Source: Fuerstiella sp.
GTDB lineage: Bacteria; Planctomycetota; Planctomycetia; Planctomycetales; Planctomycetaceae
DNA length: 40,847 nt
Assembly: GCA_022447185.1 (NCBI GenBank)
Contig: JAKVAY010000070.1
Span: 1-40,847 of the forward strand
Reading direction: 5' to 3'
Positions within the stretch are counted from its first letter, which is position 1. Each line of letters starts with the position of its first letter. Positions 27,169-35,885 of the stretch are shown piece by piece. The notes below the pieces were generated by a model. It made no database searches. It was not told where the DNA came from and worked only from the letters and a program-made list of their open reading frames with translations. The position numbers were made by a program, and so were the translations under genes.

Positions 27169-29010
27169 GTGCGATGGTCCTGGTTGGTACCCCGATTATT
27201 TCTGCTCGCCGTGATTTGGACTGCTTTAGCATTTGGAATGGATCCTTTGCTCCGGCAAACAGCCATTCGGGTCGCAGAGTCTGCTTCCGGAGCCAGAGTT
27301 GATATCAATTCCTTCGTGACGGGAATATTTCCTCCCAGTTTGAGTGTGGGCAAGGTGGCATTGGCAAGTGCACGTTCACCTGGTACGAATGTGGTCGAAT
27401 TCGATCAGCTTGAATGCCGCATCGGCGGGAATGCGCTGCTGCGTAAATCTTTTGTGATTGAAGAAGCCCACGTAATGGGCGTTCGGTTTGGAACAGTCCG
27501 CAACGATGACGGCCAGCTGGACAGACAGCCGGATGCAGCAAGTCGGAAGCCATCGTGGATCACGGAGAAGTTCAGGACAGGTGGCGATGAATGGTTGGAA
27601 GAGCTGATCCTGGATGTGCGGCAACAGTTGGATCCGAATACACTGGAAACTCTGCGCACCGGTAAAATACTGAGCGTAAAATGGGAGCAGCGAATGGACT
27701 CGCTGCGGGAAAAGCTGGCTGCATTTAAGCCGCGAGTTGATGTTCTTCAGGATCGCCTGGAAAAGGCGAAACAGCTTCGATCTGTAACTCAGGTACAGGC
27801 CTATCTGAAACTTGCAAACGAGGGCGAATCGCTTCTTCTGGAAGCCGAACGGCTGCAAATGCAGATTCAGGCGCTTCTTCCGGAAGCCGGTGCCGACCTG
27901 TCACTTCTGGATCAGGCCCGAAAAAATGACCAGCAGCAGGTGGTTCAGAGAATTCGGCAGCTGAAACCCAGTCCGCGGAAGATCACGGAGTCATTAATTG
28001 GTCCGGAAGTGTATCGCAAATTATATCAGGCACTGACGTGGCTGGAATTTGGTGCGCAGTATCAAAAAGAGATACGCAGGCAAACGCAGGTTGTCCGCCA
28101 TCGGGGTGAGAATTTGGAATTCGACCTTCTGAATCCGACGCCTCGATTTCTGTGTCGGCGAGTTGAATTCAGTGGGGAACTGTCAATTGACCAGCAACTG
28201 TTGCCATTTCATGCGGTAATGTCGAATTTGAGCAGCAATCCCGAACTGTCTGTTCAGCCGACTGAGTTTCGTCTTCACACACAAGGCGAGAAACCTCTGC
28301 AACTGGCAATTCGACACGATGCGACAAAAGAAATTCCGTGGACGCATGTGGCCGCAGGATTTCATCAGAGTCAGCCGTGCATGTTGAGCGCAGGCGAAGA
28401 AAACACGGCTGTTCTCAATGCCGCATTGACGAATCTTCACTGGACCGTAGGCATTCAGATTTCCGGCAGTGATCTCAATGGCACAGTCAGCGTGGTCTCG
28501 GATCTTGATCACGCTGAGTTGACTTCCAAGAAAATGACTCCGCTGTTGCGGGATGCTGTTTCAGATGTTTTTAGCAGTATCGACAAGGTCGATGCCACCG
28601 TTCAACTTGACGGGTCAATCAGCGCTCCCAACATGCAGATCGAGTCCATGTTTAGTGAGCAACTCGCCACCGGACTTCGGTCAGTGTTCGCAGTACAGGC
28701 AAATCAGTTGAAGGCCAGTCTTACGAATCAATTGGGGCATCTTGCGACAGAACAGAAACAGAGCCTGATAAAGGAACTGCGTGGGCGCTACCAGGAACTT
28801 GTTGCGGAACACAAGGCCACGCTGCAGAAAACACAGGAGGCTCAGCAGTTGCTGGCCAAAGTCAAGTCAGGGCAGGCGACACCGCAGGATCTGATTCGGC
28901 AGGTTTCTGGATCCGGTATTCTGGGCGAGAAGACAGACGCCAAGGTTCAGCGTCAGCTGGATCAGACTGAAAAACTACTGCAGGGATTTGGTCGCAGGGT
29001 CTTTCGCTGA
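27169..29010 (+). CDS. TIGR03545-like membrane-anchored coiled-coil protein
   Basis: A 613-residue protein with one N-terminal membrane segment (LVPRLFLLAVIWTALAFG, about 6-23), then a long extracytoplasmic-looking body. Early blocks (RVDINSFVTGIFPPSLSVG, VVEFDQLECRIGGNALLR) recall AsmA/DUF748-like outer-membrane-biogenesis proteins and are typical of TIGR03545. Several stretches are helical and Gln/Glu/Lys/Leu-rich, with coiled-coil character (residues about 165-245 and 530-585). The start is GTG at 27169 with AGGAGA upstream. It follows the TIGR03546-like gene and probably forms an operon and complex with it. The family is widely scattered but rare, and its function is unknown; envelope or lipid transport is a guess. 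Confidence 0.8.
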   Translation: MRWSWLVPRLFLLAVIWTALAFGMDPLLRQTAIRVAESASGARVDINSFVTGIFPPSLSVGKVALASARSPGTNVVEFDQLECRIGGNALLRKSFVIEEAHVMGVRFGTVRNDDGQLDRQPDAASRKPSWITEKFRTGGDEWLEELILDVRQQLDPNTLETLRTGKILSVKWEQRMDSLREKLAAFKPRVDVLQDRLEKAKQLRSVTQVQAYLKLANEGESLLLEAERLQMQIQALLPEAGADLSLLDQARKNDQQQVVQRIRQLKPSPRKITESLIGPEVYRKLYQALTWLEFGAQYQKEIRRQTQVVRHRGENLEFDLLNPTPRFLCRRVEFSGELSIDQQLLPFHAVMSNLSSNPELSVQPTEFRLHTQGEKPLQLAIRHDATKEIPWTHVAAGFHQSQPCMLSAGEENTAVLNAALTNLHWTVGIQISGSDLNGTVSVVSDLDHAELTSKKMTPLLRDAVSDVFSSIDKVDATVQLDGSISAPNMQIESMFSEQLATGLRSVFAVQANQLKASLTNQLGHLATEQKQSLIKELRGRYQELVAEHKATLQKTQEAQQLLAKVKSGQATPQDLIRQVSGSGILGEKTDAKVQRQLDQTEKLLQGFGRRVFR

Positions 29011-29039
29011 CAATGGGCGGTACCCGACGGACTGTGCGG

Positions 29040-29810
29040 CTACTGTGAGTTTGACACGACTACGTTTTCTGTGGTTGTTGTCGAGAACTTATTAAGTCCA
29101 CTCAGGATGCAGGAAATCACATAGCCGGTTCCTGCCATCTGGCGACAGCTGCGGCTTAATCGGAGAACGCCTCCCGACAGAAGGCAACGGCGCCAGCAGT
29201 CCGGCAGGCACTTCCAAGGGTCGCCTCCTCGGAGAACCATCAATCCTTTCATACGGTGGCTTCCGAGACTCGTAACCCAGTCTAGCGGCGATTCGTTTTT
29301 AGGCACAAATACGTCATCTCGGCCGCCAATCACATTGTTGAGTGCGATCTGGAGATCAATTCGATATCGCAATGCGTCATCCAGGCATCGATCCAGCCCT
29401 GCCTGGATTGTATTGCTCGCGTGATTGCACGTATGCCCCGTTCGGGAGCCTGGTACGACTACCACTGATTGTGCATTGAACGAGGCGGCTAATTCCAAAG
29501 CACGCAGAATATCGGCGACTGCTGATTCGTAATTTCGCCCAAGAGTGCCGGTGAAGCCTCCTGCATAGCCGATGGCCCCCACATCAATTCCGTTCCCGGC
29601 GAGTACATTCTGCAGCTCACGCTGGCCAAGACGTATTACCTGCTGACGTCGAATACTGACCAGGCGAACGTTCCTGCTTTTCAGTTCTGCAATTTCATCG
29701 ATCAGTTCCAGTAAAGACTGAGCGTGAAGCGGTTCAGACTGAAGAAGTTCCTGATTGGTCTGCGGTGGAAGGTAGGTCCCATTCGGCTGCCGTTTCAGGA
29801 AAACATCCAT
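29040..29810 (-). CDS. Sugar phosphate isomerase-like protein with aberrant or truncated C-terminus
   Basis: A 256-residue frame whose first 170 residues look like a TIM-barrel isomerase: LVSIRRQQVIRLGQ, NGIDVGAIGYAGGF, SAVADILRALELAASFNAQ, VVVVPGSRTGHTCNHA, and DLQIALNNVIGG, which matches the SGGRxGHTxNHA and LALEPM region of the family. After this the match fades: the usual metal-binding Glu in the ALEPM strand reads Asn, and the later strands (GLMVLRGGDPW, LRLSRSC) are only partly alignable. The final barrel strand is missing, and the frame ends in FSTTTTENVVVSNSQ. This could be a degenerate or frameshifted gene, or a divergent paralogue. It converges with the TIGR03545-like gene, 29 bp apart. 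ATG at 29810. Confidence 0.6.
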   Translation of the reverse strand: MDVFLKRQPNGTYLPPQTNQELLQSEPLHAQSLLELIDEIAELKSRNVRLVSIRRQQVIRLGQRELQNVLAGNGIDVGAIGYAGGFTGTLGRNYESAVADILRALELAASFNAQSVVVVPGSRTGHTCNHASNTIQAGLDRCLDDALRYRIDLQIALNNVIGGRDDVFVPKNESPLDWVTSLGSHRMKGLMVLRGGDPWKCLPDCWRRCLLSGGVLRLSRSCRQMAGTGYVISCILSGLNKFSTTTTENVVVSNSQ

Positions 29811-30930
29811 GCTCTATTTCACTTTAGAAAAGTCAAATGGACGGTGGGGCGCAAAGGTTATTGTTCGTGAACGGATCTTCAAGTGCAGAATCGATGATTC
29901 ATCAGAAAAGAACAACATCGATTTTTGGACACGACAACTATCGGAAGATGTCTTTTGTGTCGCGCGTCGATCGTGACACCATGTGGCCGCACCAGTGCTG
30001 CGTCAGTTTTCGTTGAAGGACGATTGTTGAATGTTCAGCGAACATTGTGAAAACGGGACACTCGGAGTTCTTGAGTGTTACCAATAATTCCCAACTGTAG
30101 AGATGTGACGGCCCGTAATTTTGGTGCGACTACCGTTGTCGACGTGGAATAACAAACAACGAAGGCAGGAATGTCCGTATGTTCTGCCGCAGACGACGAC
30201 AGTTGGCGGTTCGAATATGTTACTCCTGCGATGGACTTCTGATCGAATGCATCAATGAAAGCATTTCCGGGGAGCCAAATTGACAGTGGAAACCGATCTG
30301 TCCTTCATTTCATTCGTGAGATGACCCGGTTTTGTTGAGTTTTTGTCAACGAGTTTGTACCTGTGTTTATTTTCCCACAGGATCTGATGTCTGACAAGTG
30401 AACCGAAAATTGGAATGAATTCCCAGGTCATTCAGAGAATGCTGTTGGTTCTTTGTGGTCACTATGCAGTCAACGGAACTTCGCGGAAATCCAAAGAGCA
30501 CTCATTATGTGATTCGAGTGGTGACAGTTGCAGATGCGTTCAGGACAATCCTGTCGTCGAACTGTATTGTCCGGCCGGAACGGGTATTTCGCTCTGCCGA
30601 GTGCGTCGGGTAAACCGTTTACTGTTGTACTTTTTTGTGGTTTCCCCTCTCCCAGCTGACGTGTGTTTTTATAGCACACTCGGTCATCCGGGCAGCGACA
30701 CGTCGGTGGGCAAACATTCTTTAGAACGTCAACCCGTTTTGGCGGGTTTCCAACGGCGCCCGGAAGGATGTTTGTGATAGTGAGCAGTGACGTCTGGTCA
30801 GACGACTCGAGTGTTGGGAATCAGGCCTGTCTTGAGCCGCCATACTGCCACCAGGCGGCGGGATTCTGATATGACAGTGTATTGAATGTGGATGCCGTCA
30901 ATCCTGATTTAAAAATTTGTCCTTGCCGTG
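29811..30930. other. 1.1-kb gene-poor, hairpin-rich region
   Basis: No convincing gene is seen here. A 120-codon plus-strand frame (30415-30777) has random-looking composition and ends within a hairpin. The right half is rich in inverted repeats: CAGGACAATCCTG at 30541-30553; GGACAAT (30543-30549) pairing with ATTGTCC (30566-30572); the palindrome TCCGGCCGGA (30570-30579); GTGTG pairing with CACAC around a T-rich loop near 30661-30680, flanked by TGAC and GTCA; and a 10-bp helix between 30711-30720 and 30765-30774 enclosing AACCCG/CGGGTT. A structured RNA or terminators may be present, but no known RNA family was recognised. Confidence 0.5.
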
Positions 30931-31191
30931 TCAGTTGTCGCATTCGCTTTCAGAAAAATTTTTACGTTTTCGCGAGAGAAGCCAGTGGACCACCACAACG
31001 GACACAAGCAACAGAGATAATTCATATAACGCGGAGAGTCCGGTATATGTAGGGGATCCAGAAGGTCCACCCCACCCATAATGTACTTCGGTACCAGTCA
31101 CATCTAAAGCCCAGCCGATAATCCCGCTGACGGATGCGACTAATAGTAACAGAGCTGCTACGCTGCTGAATTCGAATAGTTTTCCGGGCAA
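30931..31191 (-). CDS. Small two-helix membrane protein, unknown function
   Basis: An open frame of 86 codons from a TTG at 31191, with two clear hydrophobic segments: FSSVAALLLLVASVSGIIGWALDV and LYELSLLLVSVVVVHWLL, followed by a positively charged end (SRKRKNFSESECDN). The loop between them is Gly/Pro-rich (YGWGGPSGSPTYTGL). I prefer this short version because the longer frame to 31380 overlaps the end of the MBL-fold gene and looks random. The ribosome site (GAGAGA) is weak. It lies 70 bp downstream of the MBL-fold gene on the same strand. I do not recognise a family. The hydrophobic pattern supports a real gene; function is unknown. Confidence 0.55.
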   Translation of the reverse strand: MPGKLFEFSSVAALLLLVASVSGIIGWALDVTGTEVHYGWGGPSGSPTYTGLSALYELSLLLVSVVVVHWLLSRKRKNFSESECDN

Positions 31192-31261
31192 AGTTGTCTC
31201 TCTTTTCTGGACTGTTGAGTTCGAAGAAAATACAGGAAGAAGATCTGTTTGCTGTGGGACA

Positions 31262-32224
31262 TTACGCGACCATATATACGTCCCCGTTGCAGGTGGCGCG
31301 ACCTTCGAGCACAAGATGTTCCAAATGGGCCTGAGCCTCAGCACAGCCAAGCACGACATGAATGTTGGCAATATCTCCAAACAGTTCCGTGGCTACCGTA
31401 TACACATTCAGAGGGCCCTGCCGACGCAGAATGGACATCACATCGTCAAGTCGCTGTTGGTGATGGTCATAGAGAGTTTGACAACGGGCCTGCAGATCCT
31501 CAAATGCTGCTCCGTGTCCGGGCAGCACGAGATCAATATCGGACGACAGTTGGCGACATCGCCGGAGTGAAGTCAGGAATTCGTTCAACAGTCCCTGATG
31601 TATCAAATCACCACCACCGATGTTTGGGGAAACATCGGGAAGAATGTGATCTCCGGCGAACATCACACGGTCGAGCCTGAGACAAATGGACCCCATCGTA
31701 TGTCCGGGGGTATGAATCACTTCAAGTGCTGTACCGCCCAGATTAATCTGCTGTCCGCCGGTGATTGCAGTTGGCCGCGCCGGACGAATGTCCCATTTGA
31801 CGTTACGGGTTTCGGTTGTCGTCTCTTTAGGGACATTCCATGATTCGAAACGCTCTGTAACGAGCGTTCGCCAGCGGCGTCCCTCAGGATCAACGTCCGA
31901 AATGGCCCCGGATTCAATTTCATGAATCATAATCTCAGCGCCGGATTCTTTCTGCAGCCACCACGCGTTACCCACGTGATCGATATGTTTGTGTGTCAGG
32001 ACGATACGGCCAATATCCTCGACCGCAATGTTTTCGGCCTTCAGTGAATTCCGCAACTCAGTTCGGGCTTTCTCCGTTGCAACTCCCGTATCAATGACTG
32101 TCAGTGGATCAGAATGAATGACGTAGACACAGTTCCGTCCTTCAAAGAACGGATTGGGAATCTGCAGCGTTGTGATTGGGAATGGTGTATGAGGCTTCAT
32201 GGTCGATGTTACTGTCGACGTCAT
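31262..32224 (-). CDS. MBL-fold metallo-hydrolase (LACTB2-like)
   Basis: A protein of up to 320 residues with a metallo-beta-lactamase fold. The metal-binding motif HxHxDH reads HKHIDH at about 78-83 in VLTHKHIDHVGN; the second site is HTPGHTMGSICL with a following AGDHILPD (Asp). After the domain, a winged-helix-like C-terminus (LNVYTVATELFGD, AQAHLEHLVLEGRATC) resembles that of LACTB2-type hydrolases, some of which are ribonucleases. Two starts are possible: ATG at 32224 and ATG at 32200, neither with a clear Shine-Dalgarno. It is cytoplasmic, with no signal peptide. A small membrane-protein gene follows on the same strand. It is divergent from moeA. The fold is certain; the substrate is unknown. 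Confidence 0.9.
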   Translation of the reverse strand: MTSTVTSTMKPHTPFPITTLQIPNPFFEGRNCVYVIHSDPLTVIDTGVATEKARTELRNSLKAENIAVEDIGRIVLTHKHIDHVGNAWWLQKESGAEIMIHEIESGAISDVDPEGRRWRTLVTERFESWNVPKETTTETRNVKWDIRPARPTAITGGQQINLGGTALEVIHTPGHTMGSICLRLDRVMFAGDHILPDVSPNIGGGDLIHQGLLNEFLTSLRRCRQLSSDIDLVLPGHGAAFEDLQARCQTLYDHHQQRLDDVMSILRRQGPLNVYTVATELFGDIANIHVVLGCAEAQAHLEHLVLEGRATCNGDVYMVA

Positions 32225-32560
32225 GCGATTCGTCGACCAGGAAATGAGTTCGTTGTTCCGGTGCAGATCAGTCTGTCAGTTTACACGTTGAGCGGAATGT
32301 TAATGTTACACTCCACACTTTGGTTTGTTACCGAAGATGGAATGCCGTCGTTTGTTGTTTGTGCAATTTTTGGGATTGGATTTAACGTCCGAGACGTATT
32401 CTCAGTCGAATAAGTGGATCGATACGAACTTCTGTCGGAGGAAGCACAGGCAACGTGCTGTCATCCGGACGAATTTTTTGATGCTGCATTGCTGACCTGT
32501 CAACACCACGCCAGAATAACGATGACTTTATCATTCAGTGTTGTATTCAGCAGATTCACC
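32225..32560. other. Divergent intergenic region between the MBL-fold gene and moeA
   Basis: This 336-bp region should hold the promoters of the MBL-fold gene (minus) and moeA (plus). An open frame runs in phase with moeA from 32414, but the residues before 32561 have no MoeA similarity. I see no Shine-Dalgarno before the moeA ATG and no molybdenum-cofactor riboswitch-like element that I could recognise. No RNA or repeat was found. Confidence 0.4.
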
Positions 32561-33787
32561 ATGCTTACTGTTGCCCAGGCTTTGACTCAGGTTCTTGAGA
32601 ACACATTACAGCTGTCTCCCGTCCGGTTGCCATTGCACGATGCTCTAAACCATGTTCTGACAGAGTCCCTCACGACTCCACATGATTCCCCTCCATTCGA
32701 CAAATCCATGATGGACGGGTTTGCCATCAGCAGTACACACGTCTCCGACGGTGAATCGAAGACACTGAACGTCATCGAAACGATTACCGCTGGTACCCTG
32801 CCGACGCAGTCCCTCGGCCGGGGGACTGCATCTCGGATCATGACAGGTGCGCCGATGCCTGACAGTGCGGACTGTGTGATTCCAATTGAGCACACGAGTT
32901 TCGATGAGAAATCTCCCGAATTCGTGACGATTTCGGCGGAGCATGTACAAGCAGAACAAAATGTACTCAGGCGTGGTGTTTCTGCGCAATCAGGGACACC
33001 GTTGATTGTTGCCGGAACAGTTCTCCGGCCGCAGCATATTGCCGTGTTGGCCGAATTCGGTGTGGCAGAGGTTCCGGTTGTACCACGACCGATTGTGGGA
33101 GTCCTGGCAACCGGCGACGAACTGATTGAATCTTCTGAAGCGTTAACTCCCGGACGCATTCGGAATTCGAATGAACCGATGCTGGTGACGCAGATTCGTC
33201 GCGCTGGCGGTGTTCCCATGCCTCTTGGAATTGCACGTGATGACGAACAGGAACTCACCAACCGAATTGCAGCTGGACTTCAAGAGGATGTGCTTTTGCT
33301 TTCCGGAGGCGTGTCAGCCGGGATGCTGGACCTAGTCCCTGCACAACTCGCCAGTGCTGGTGTGGAGCAGGTGTTTCACGGGATTCACATGAAGCCAGGA
33401 AAACCTTTGTGGTTTGGAACACTGCAGCGTGGTCATCGCCAGTGCCTGGTGTTTGGTTTGCCAGGGAACCCCGTCAGCAGCATGGTCTGTTTCGAAGTGT
33501 TTGTTCGACCCGCGCTGGATCAACTGGCTGGTCTGATACCACACGGGTTCAGAAATCGAACGGCAACGTTGACGGAGGACATCAAAATCCGCGGTGACAG
33601 ACCAACATATCTGCCTTCGACGCTGATCAGTACCGAGGCCGGGCTGAAGGCCACTCCTGTTGCTTGGGGTGGCTCAGCCGATTTACGATCAACAGCGGAG
33701 GCCAACGGGGTTTCCTGTCTGGACTCCGGTGGTCAGGGATACAAGGTCGGAGACAGCGTTCCCGTGATTTGCTGGGATGAAATCTAA
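32561..33787 (+). CDS. moeA: Molybdopterin molybdenumtransferase
   Basis: A 408-residue cytoplasmic enzyme that inserts molybdate into adenylylated molybdopterin to form molybdenum cofactor. Landmarks: SPPFDKSMMDGFAI (residues 43-56; the usual PPFDxSxMDGxA), RIMTGAPMPDSADCVIPIEH, QNVLRRG, VLATGDEL, GRIRNSNEPML, LLSGGVSAGMLDLV (usually GGVSxGxxD), HGIHMKPGKPLWFG, and VFGLPGNPVSSMVCFEVFV. The length fits the family. The ATG at 32561 gives MLTVAQALTQVLE, the normal MoeA beginning. No other moa or mog gene is visible nearby; phoD follows 93 bp downstream on the same strand but is functionally unrelated. Identification is firm. Confidence 0.95.
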   Translation: MLTVAQALTQVLENTLQLSPVRLPLHDALNHVLTESLTTPHDSPPFDKSMMDGFAISSTHVSDGESKTLNVIETITAGTLPTQSLGRGTASRIMTGAPMPDSADCVIPIEHTSFDEKSPEFVTISAEHVQAEQNVLRRGVSAQSGTPLIVAGTVLRPQHIAVLAEFGVAEVPVVPRPIVGVLATGDELIESSEALTPGRIRNSNEPMLVTQIRRAGGVPMPLGIARDDEQELTNRIAAGLQEDVLLLSGGVSAGMLDLVPAQLASAGVEQVFHGIHMKPGKPLWFGTLQRGHRQCLVFGLPGNPVSSMVCFEVFVRPALDQLAGLIPHGFRNRTATLTEDIKIRGDRPTYLPSTLISTEAGLKATPVAWGGSADLRSTAEANGVSCLDSGGQGYKVGDSVPVICWDEI

Positions 33788-33880
33788 TTCGATACCAGAA
33801 GGATTCATAAGCGTTACATGGGGCATTGAGTGAGATCTGCTTGTCAGAATGACATTGACCGTCTTCCGAAAGTTTCTGCT

Positions 33881-35458
33881 ATGGCAAACCAATTGAATAT
33901 GGACTCCCGCCGTTATGGAGTCGACCGTCGTTCGTTCCTGCGTTATTTGTCGGCGGTCTCTGCGATTCCACTGATCTCGCTGAGGTCTGAGGCATCGGCG
34001 AGCAGTTACACAAAATTTAAAACGAATCCGTTTACGCTGGGAGTTGCATCGGGTGATCCGTCGTCTGACGGAGTTGTTCTCTGGACCCGGCTGGCACCCG
34101 ATCCTCTGAACGGTGGAGGGATGCCAAACACGTCCGTACTGGTGCGATGGGAAGTCGCAGGTCAGGAAGATTTCAGCGATGTTGTTCGCAGTGGTGTCTC
34201 TGTTGCCCCGGTTCAGCTTGGCCATTCCGTTCATGTGGAAGTGGATGGTCTGGATGCGGACCGCTGGTATTTCTATCGCTTCCATGTTGGTGACGAGACC
34301 AGCCCTGTCGGACGGACCAGGACTGCGCCGGATGTAAATGCAATGCCGGACCGTATGAAGTTTGCTTTCACTTCATGTCAGCACTATGAGCACGGGTACT
34401 TCAATGGCTATCCGCATATGCAGCAGGAAGACCTGGATCTGATTATTCATCTGGGAGATTATATCTACGAGGGCGCCGGCAGGGACGGACAACTGAGAAA
34501 ACACATCGGTGGTGAACTCAACAGTCTTGCCGATTATCGAAATCGGCATTCCCAGTATCGTCTCGACCAGTCACTGCAGGAAACACATCGTCAGTTTCCG
34601 TGGCTGGTTACCTGGGACGACCATGAATTCGACAACAATTACGCAAACCTTGTGTCAGAGGAAGACGGGGTCTCCCCGGAAGAATTTCTGGTTCGTCGAA
34701 TGAATGCCTATCAGGCGTATTACGAATTTATGCCCCTGCGTCGCAGTGCGTTTCCACAGGGGCCGCACATGACATTATATCGAGCCTGCCGATTTGGACG
34801 GCTCGTGAATTTTCATGTTCTCGACACTCGTCAGTACCGCAGTGACCAACCCAACGGTGACGGTCTAAAGCCGATGGAAGGAAAAGTTTTTGACCAGCAT
34901 GCCACGATCCTGGGAGACCGACAGGAAAGCTGGGTGATGGGGAGTCTGGCGGGTTCGACGTCGGTATGGAATGCACTGGCTCAACAGGTCATGATGGCAC
35001 CAGTGAATCGGGGCGACGGTGGTCAGGATAAATATAAGATGGATCAGTGGCCGGGATATGACGTCAGTCGGCGACGCTTGCTGAATTTTTTCCATTCCCG
35101 AACGGGTTTGAACCCCGTGATATTAACGGGTGACATCCATGTGAACTGGGTGAATGACCTGCGGCTCGATTTTACCGACTCGACATCACCTGTCGTGGCT
35201 ACGGAACTGGTCGGAACGTCGATGTGTTCGGGCGGGAACGGTGGCAACATCATCCCGGAATTTGAACGAGCAGCTGCAAATAACGAATTCGTCCGATGGT
35301 ATGATTCCAATCGTGGTTATGTCTCCTGTGAAGTCACACCACAAAACTGGACAGCTCGTTTTCGTGCGACACCATTCGTGGATAAACCCGGTTCTCCGGT
35401 ATTTACCGCTGGAACATTTCTCATCGAGGCAGGTCGAGCGGGTGTCCATTCGGTTTAG
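33881..35458 (+). CDS. phoD: PhoD-like alkaline phosphatase/phosphodiesterase, Tat-exported
   Basis: A protein of about 525 residues. The twin-arginine signal DRRSFLRYLSAVSAIPLISL (RR at 16-17) predicts export in folded form. The PhoD N-terminal domain begins with NPFTLGVASGDPSSDGVVLWTRLAP, followed by the metal-binding core: FTSCQHYEHGYFNGY, IIHLGDYIYEGAG (Asp193), WDDHEFDNNYAN (about 245-256), and near the C-terminal part VILTGDIHVNW. PhoD enzymes hydrolyse phosphomonoesters and diesters with a Ca/Fe-type centre, scavenging phosphate outside the cytoplasm. Start is uncertain: ATG at 33881 is used; ATG at 33899 or a longer GTG start at 33830 are possible, none with a clear ribosome site. A Pho box was not looked for with confidence. 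Confidence 0.92.
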   Translation: MANQLNMDSRRYGVDRRSFLRYLSAVSAIPLISLRSEASASSYTKFKTNPFTLGVASGDPSSDGVVLWTRLAPDPLNGGGMPNTSVLVRWEVAGQEDFSDVVRSGVSVAPVQLGHSVHVEVDGLDADRWYFYRFHVGDETSPVGRTRTAPDVNAMPDRMKFAFTSCQHYEHGYFNGYPHMQQEDLDLIIHLGDYIYEGAGRDGQLRKHIGGELNSLADYRNRHSQYRLDQSLQETHRQFPWLVTWDDHEFDNNYANLVSEEDGVSPEEFLVRRMNAYQAYYEFMPLRRSAFPQGPHMTLYRACRFGRLVNFHVLDTRQYRSDQPNGDGLKPMEGKVFDQHATILGDRQESWVMGSLAGSTSVWNALAQQVMMAPVNRGDGGQDKYKMDQWPGYDVSRRRLLNFFHSRTGLNPVILTGDIHVNWVNDLRLDFTDSTSPVVATELVGTSMCSGGNGGNIIPEFERAAANNEFVRWYDSNRGYVSCEVTPQNWTARFRATPFVDKPGSPVFTAGTFLIEAGRAGVHSV

Positions 35459-35885
35459 TTTTTATCGAACAAGACAACAAGACATTGTAGAGGCAGGTCC
35501 TGCAGCTGATGATCGCACTCTGTCAGCATACGGTCGGGGTTTCAATGATTCTCGCTGGTTGAAACTGTCCGTCACAGTCCTGGCCTTACAGAATTGCGCC
35601 GGCTCACTGTTCACTACCACCACACCATTGGCGGGTCCGCATGTCCACCTGCACCAATCAGTGAAATTTCTGCAGGTCGATACGGCTGTTGACACTCGTC
35701 CAGCTGTAACAACGGACCTTTTGATACTGTTTGGGTACCCTGTGCAGAAAGAACGTCTTCACAAATTTGTCACCGCTGACTGGGCAGCGCTTCTTTGACT
35801 TTGGAAGCGTACCGCTGTTCGTCCCGAATACTCTTCGCAGACTTTTATACGAGGGTCACGAGATACATGTAAGGTGACACTGACT
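35459..35885. other. Convergent intergenic region between phoD and truB
   Basis: A 427-bp gap between two convergent genes. It should contain both 3' ends, but I recognised no clear hairpin with a T-tract. Open frames crossing it on either strand look random and none carries a recognised domain. Confidence 0.4.

Noticed and set aside
30200..30225. GGTTCGAAT T-loop-like word suggesting a tRNA
   Set aside because: No matching acceptor, D or anticodon stems could be assembled around it; no CCA-end context.
30415..30777. 120-codon plus-strand frame
   Set aside because: Cys- and Ser-rich random-looking translation, no ribosome site, and it runs through the hairpin-rich region.
32587..33261. 224-codon minus-strand frame
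   Set aside because: It is a shadow of moeA on the opposite strand, with Ser/Thr/Arg-rich random composition.
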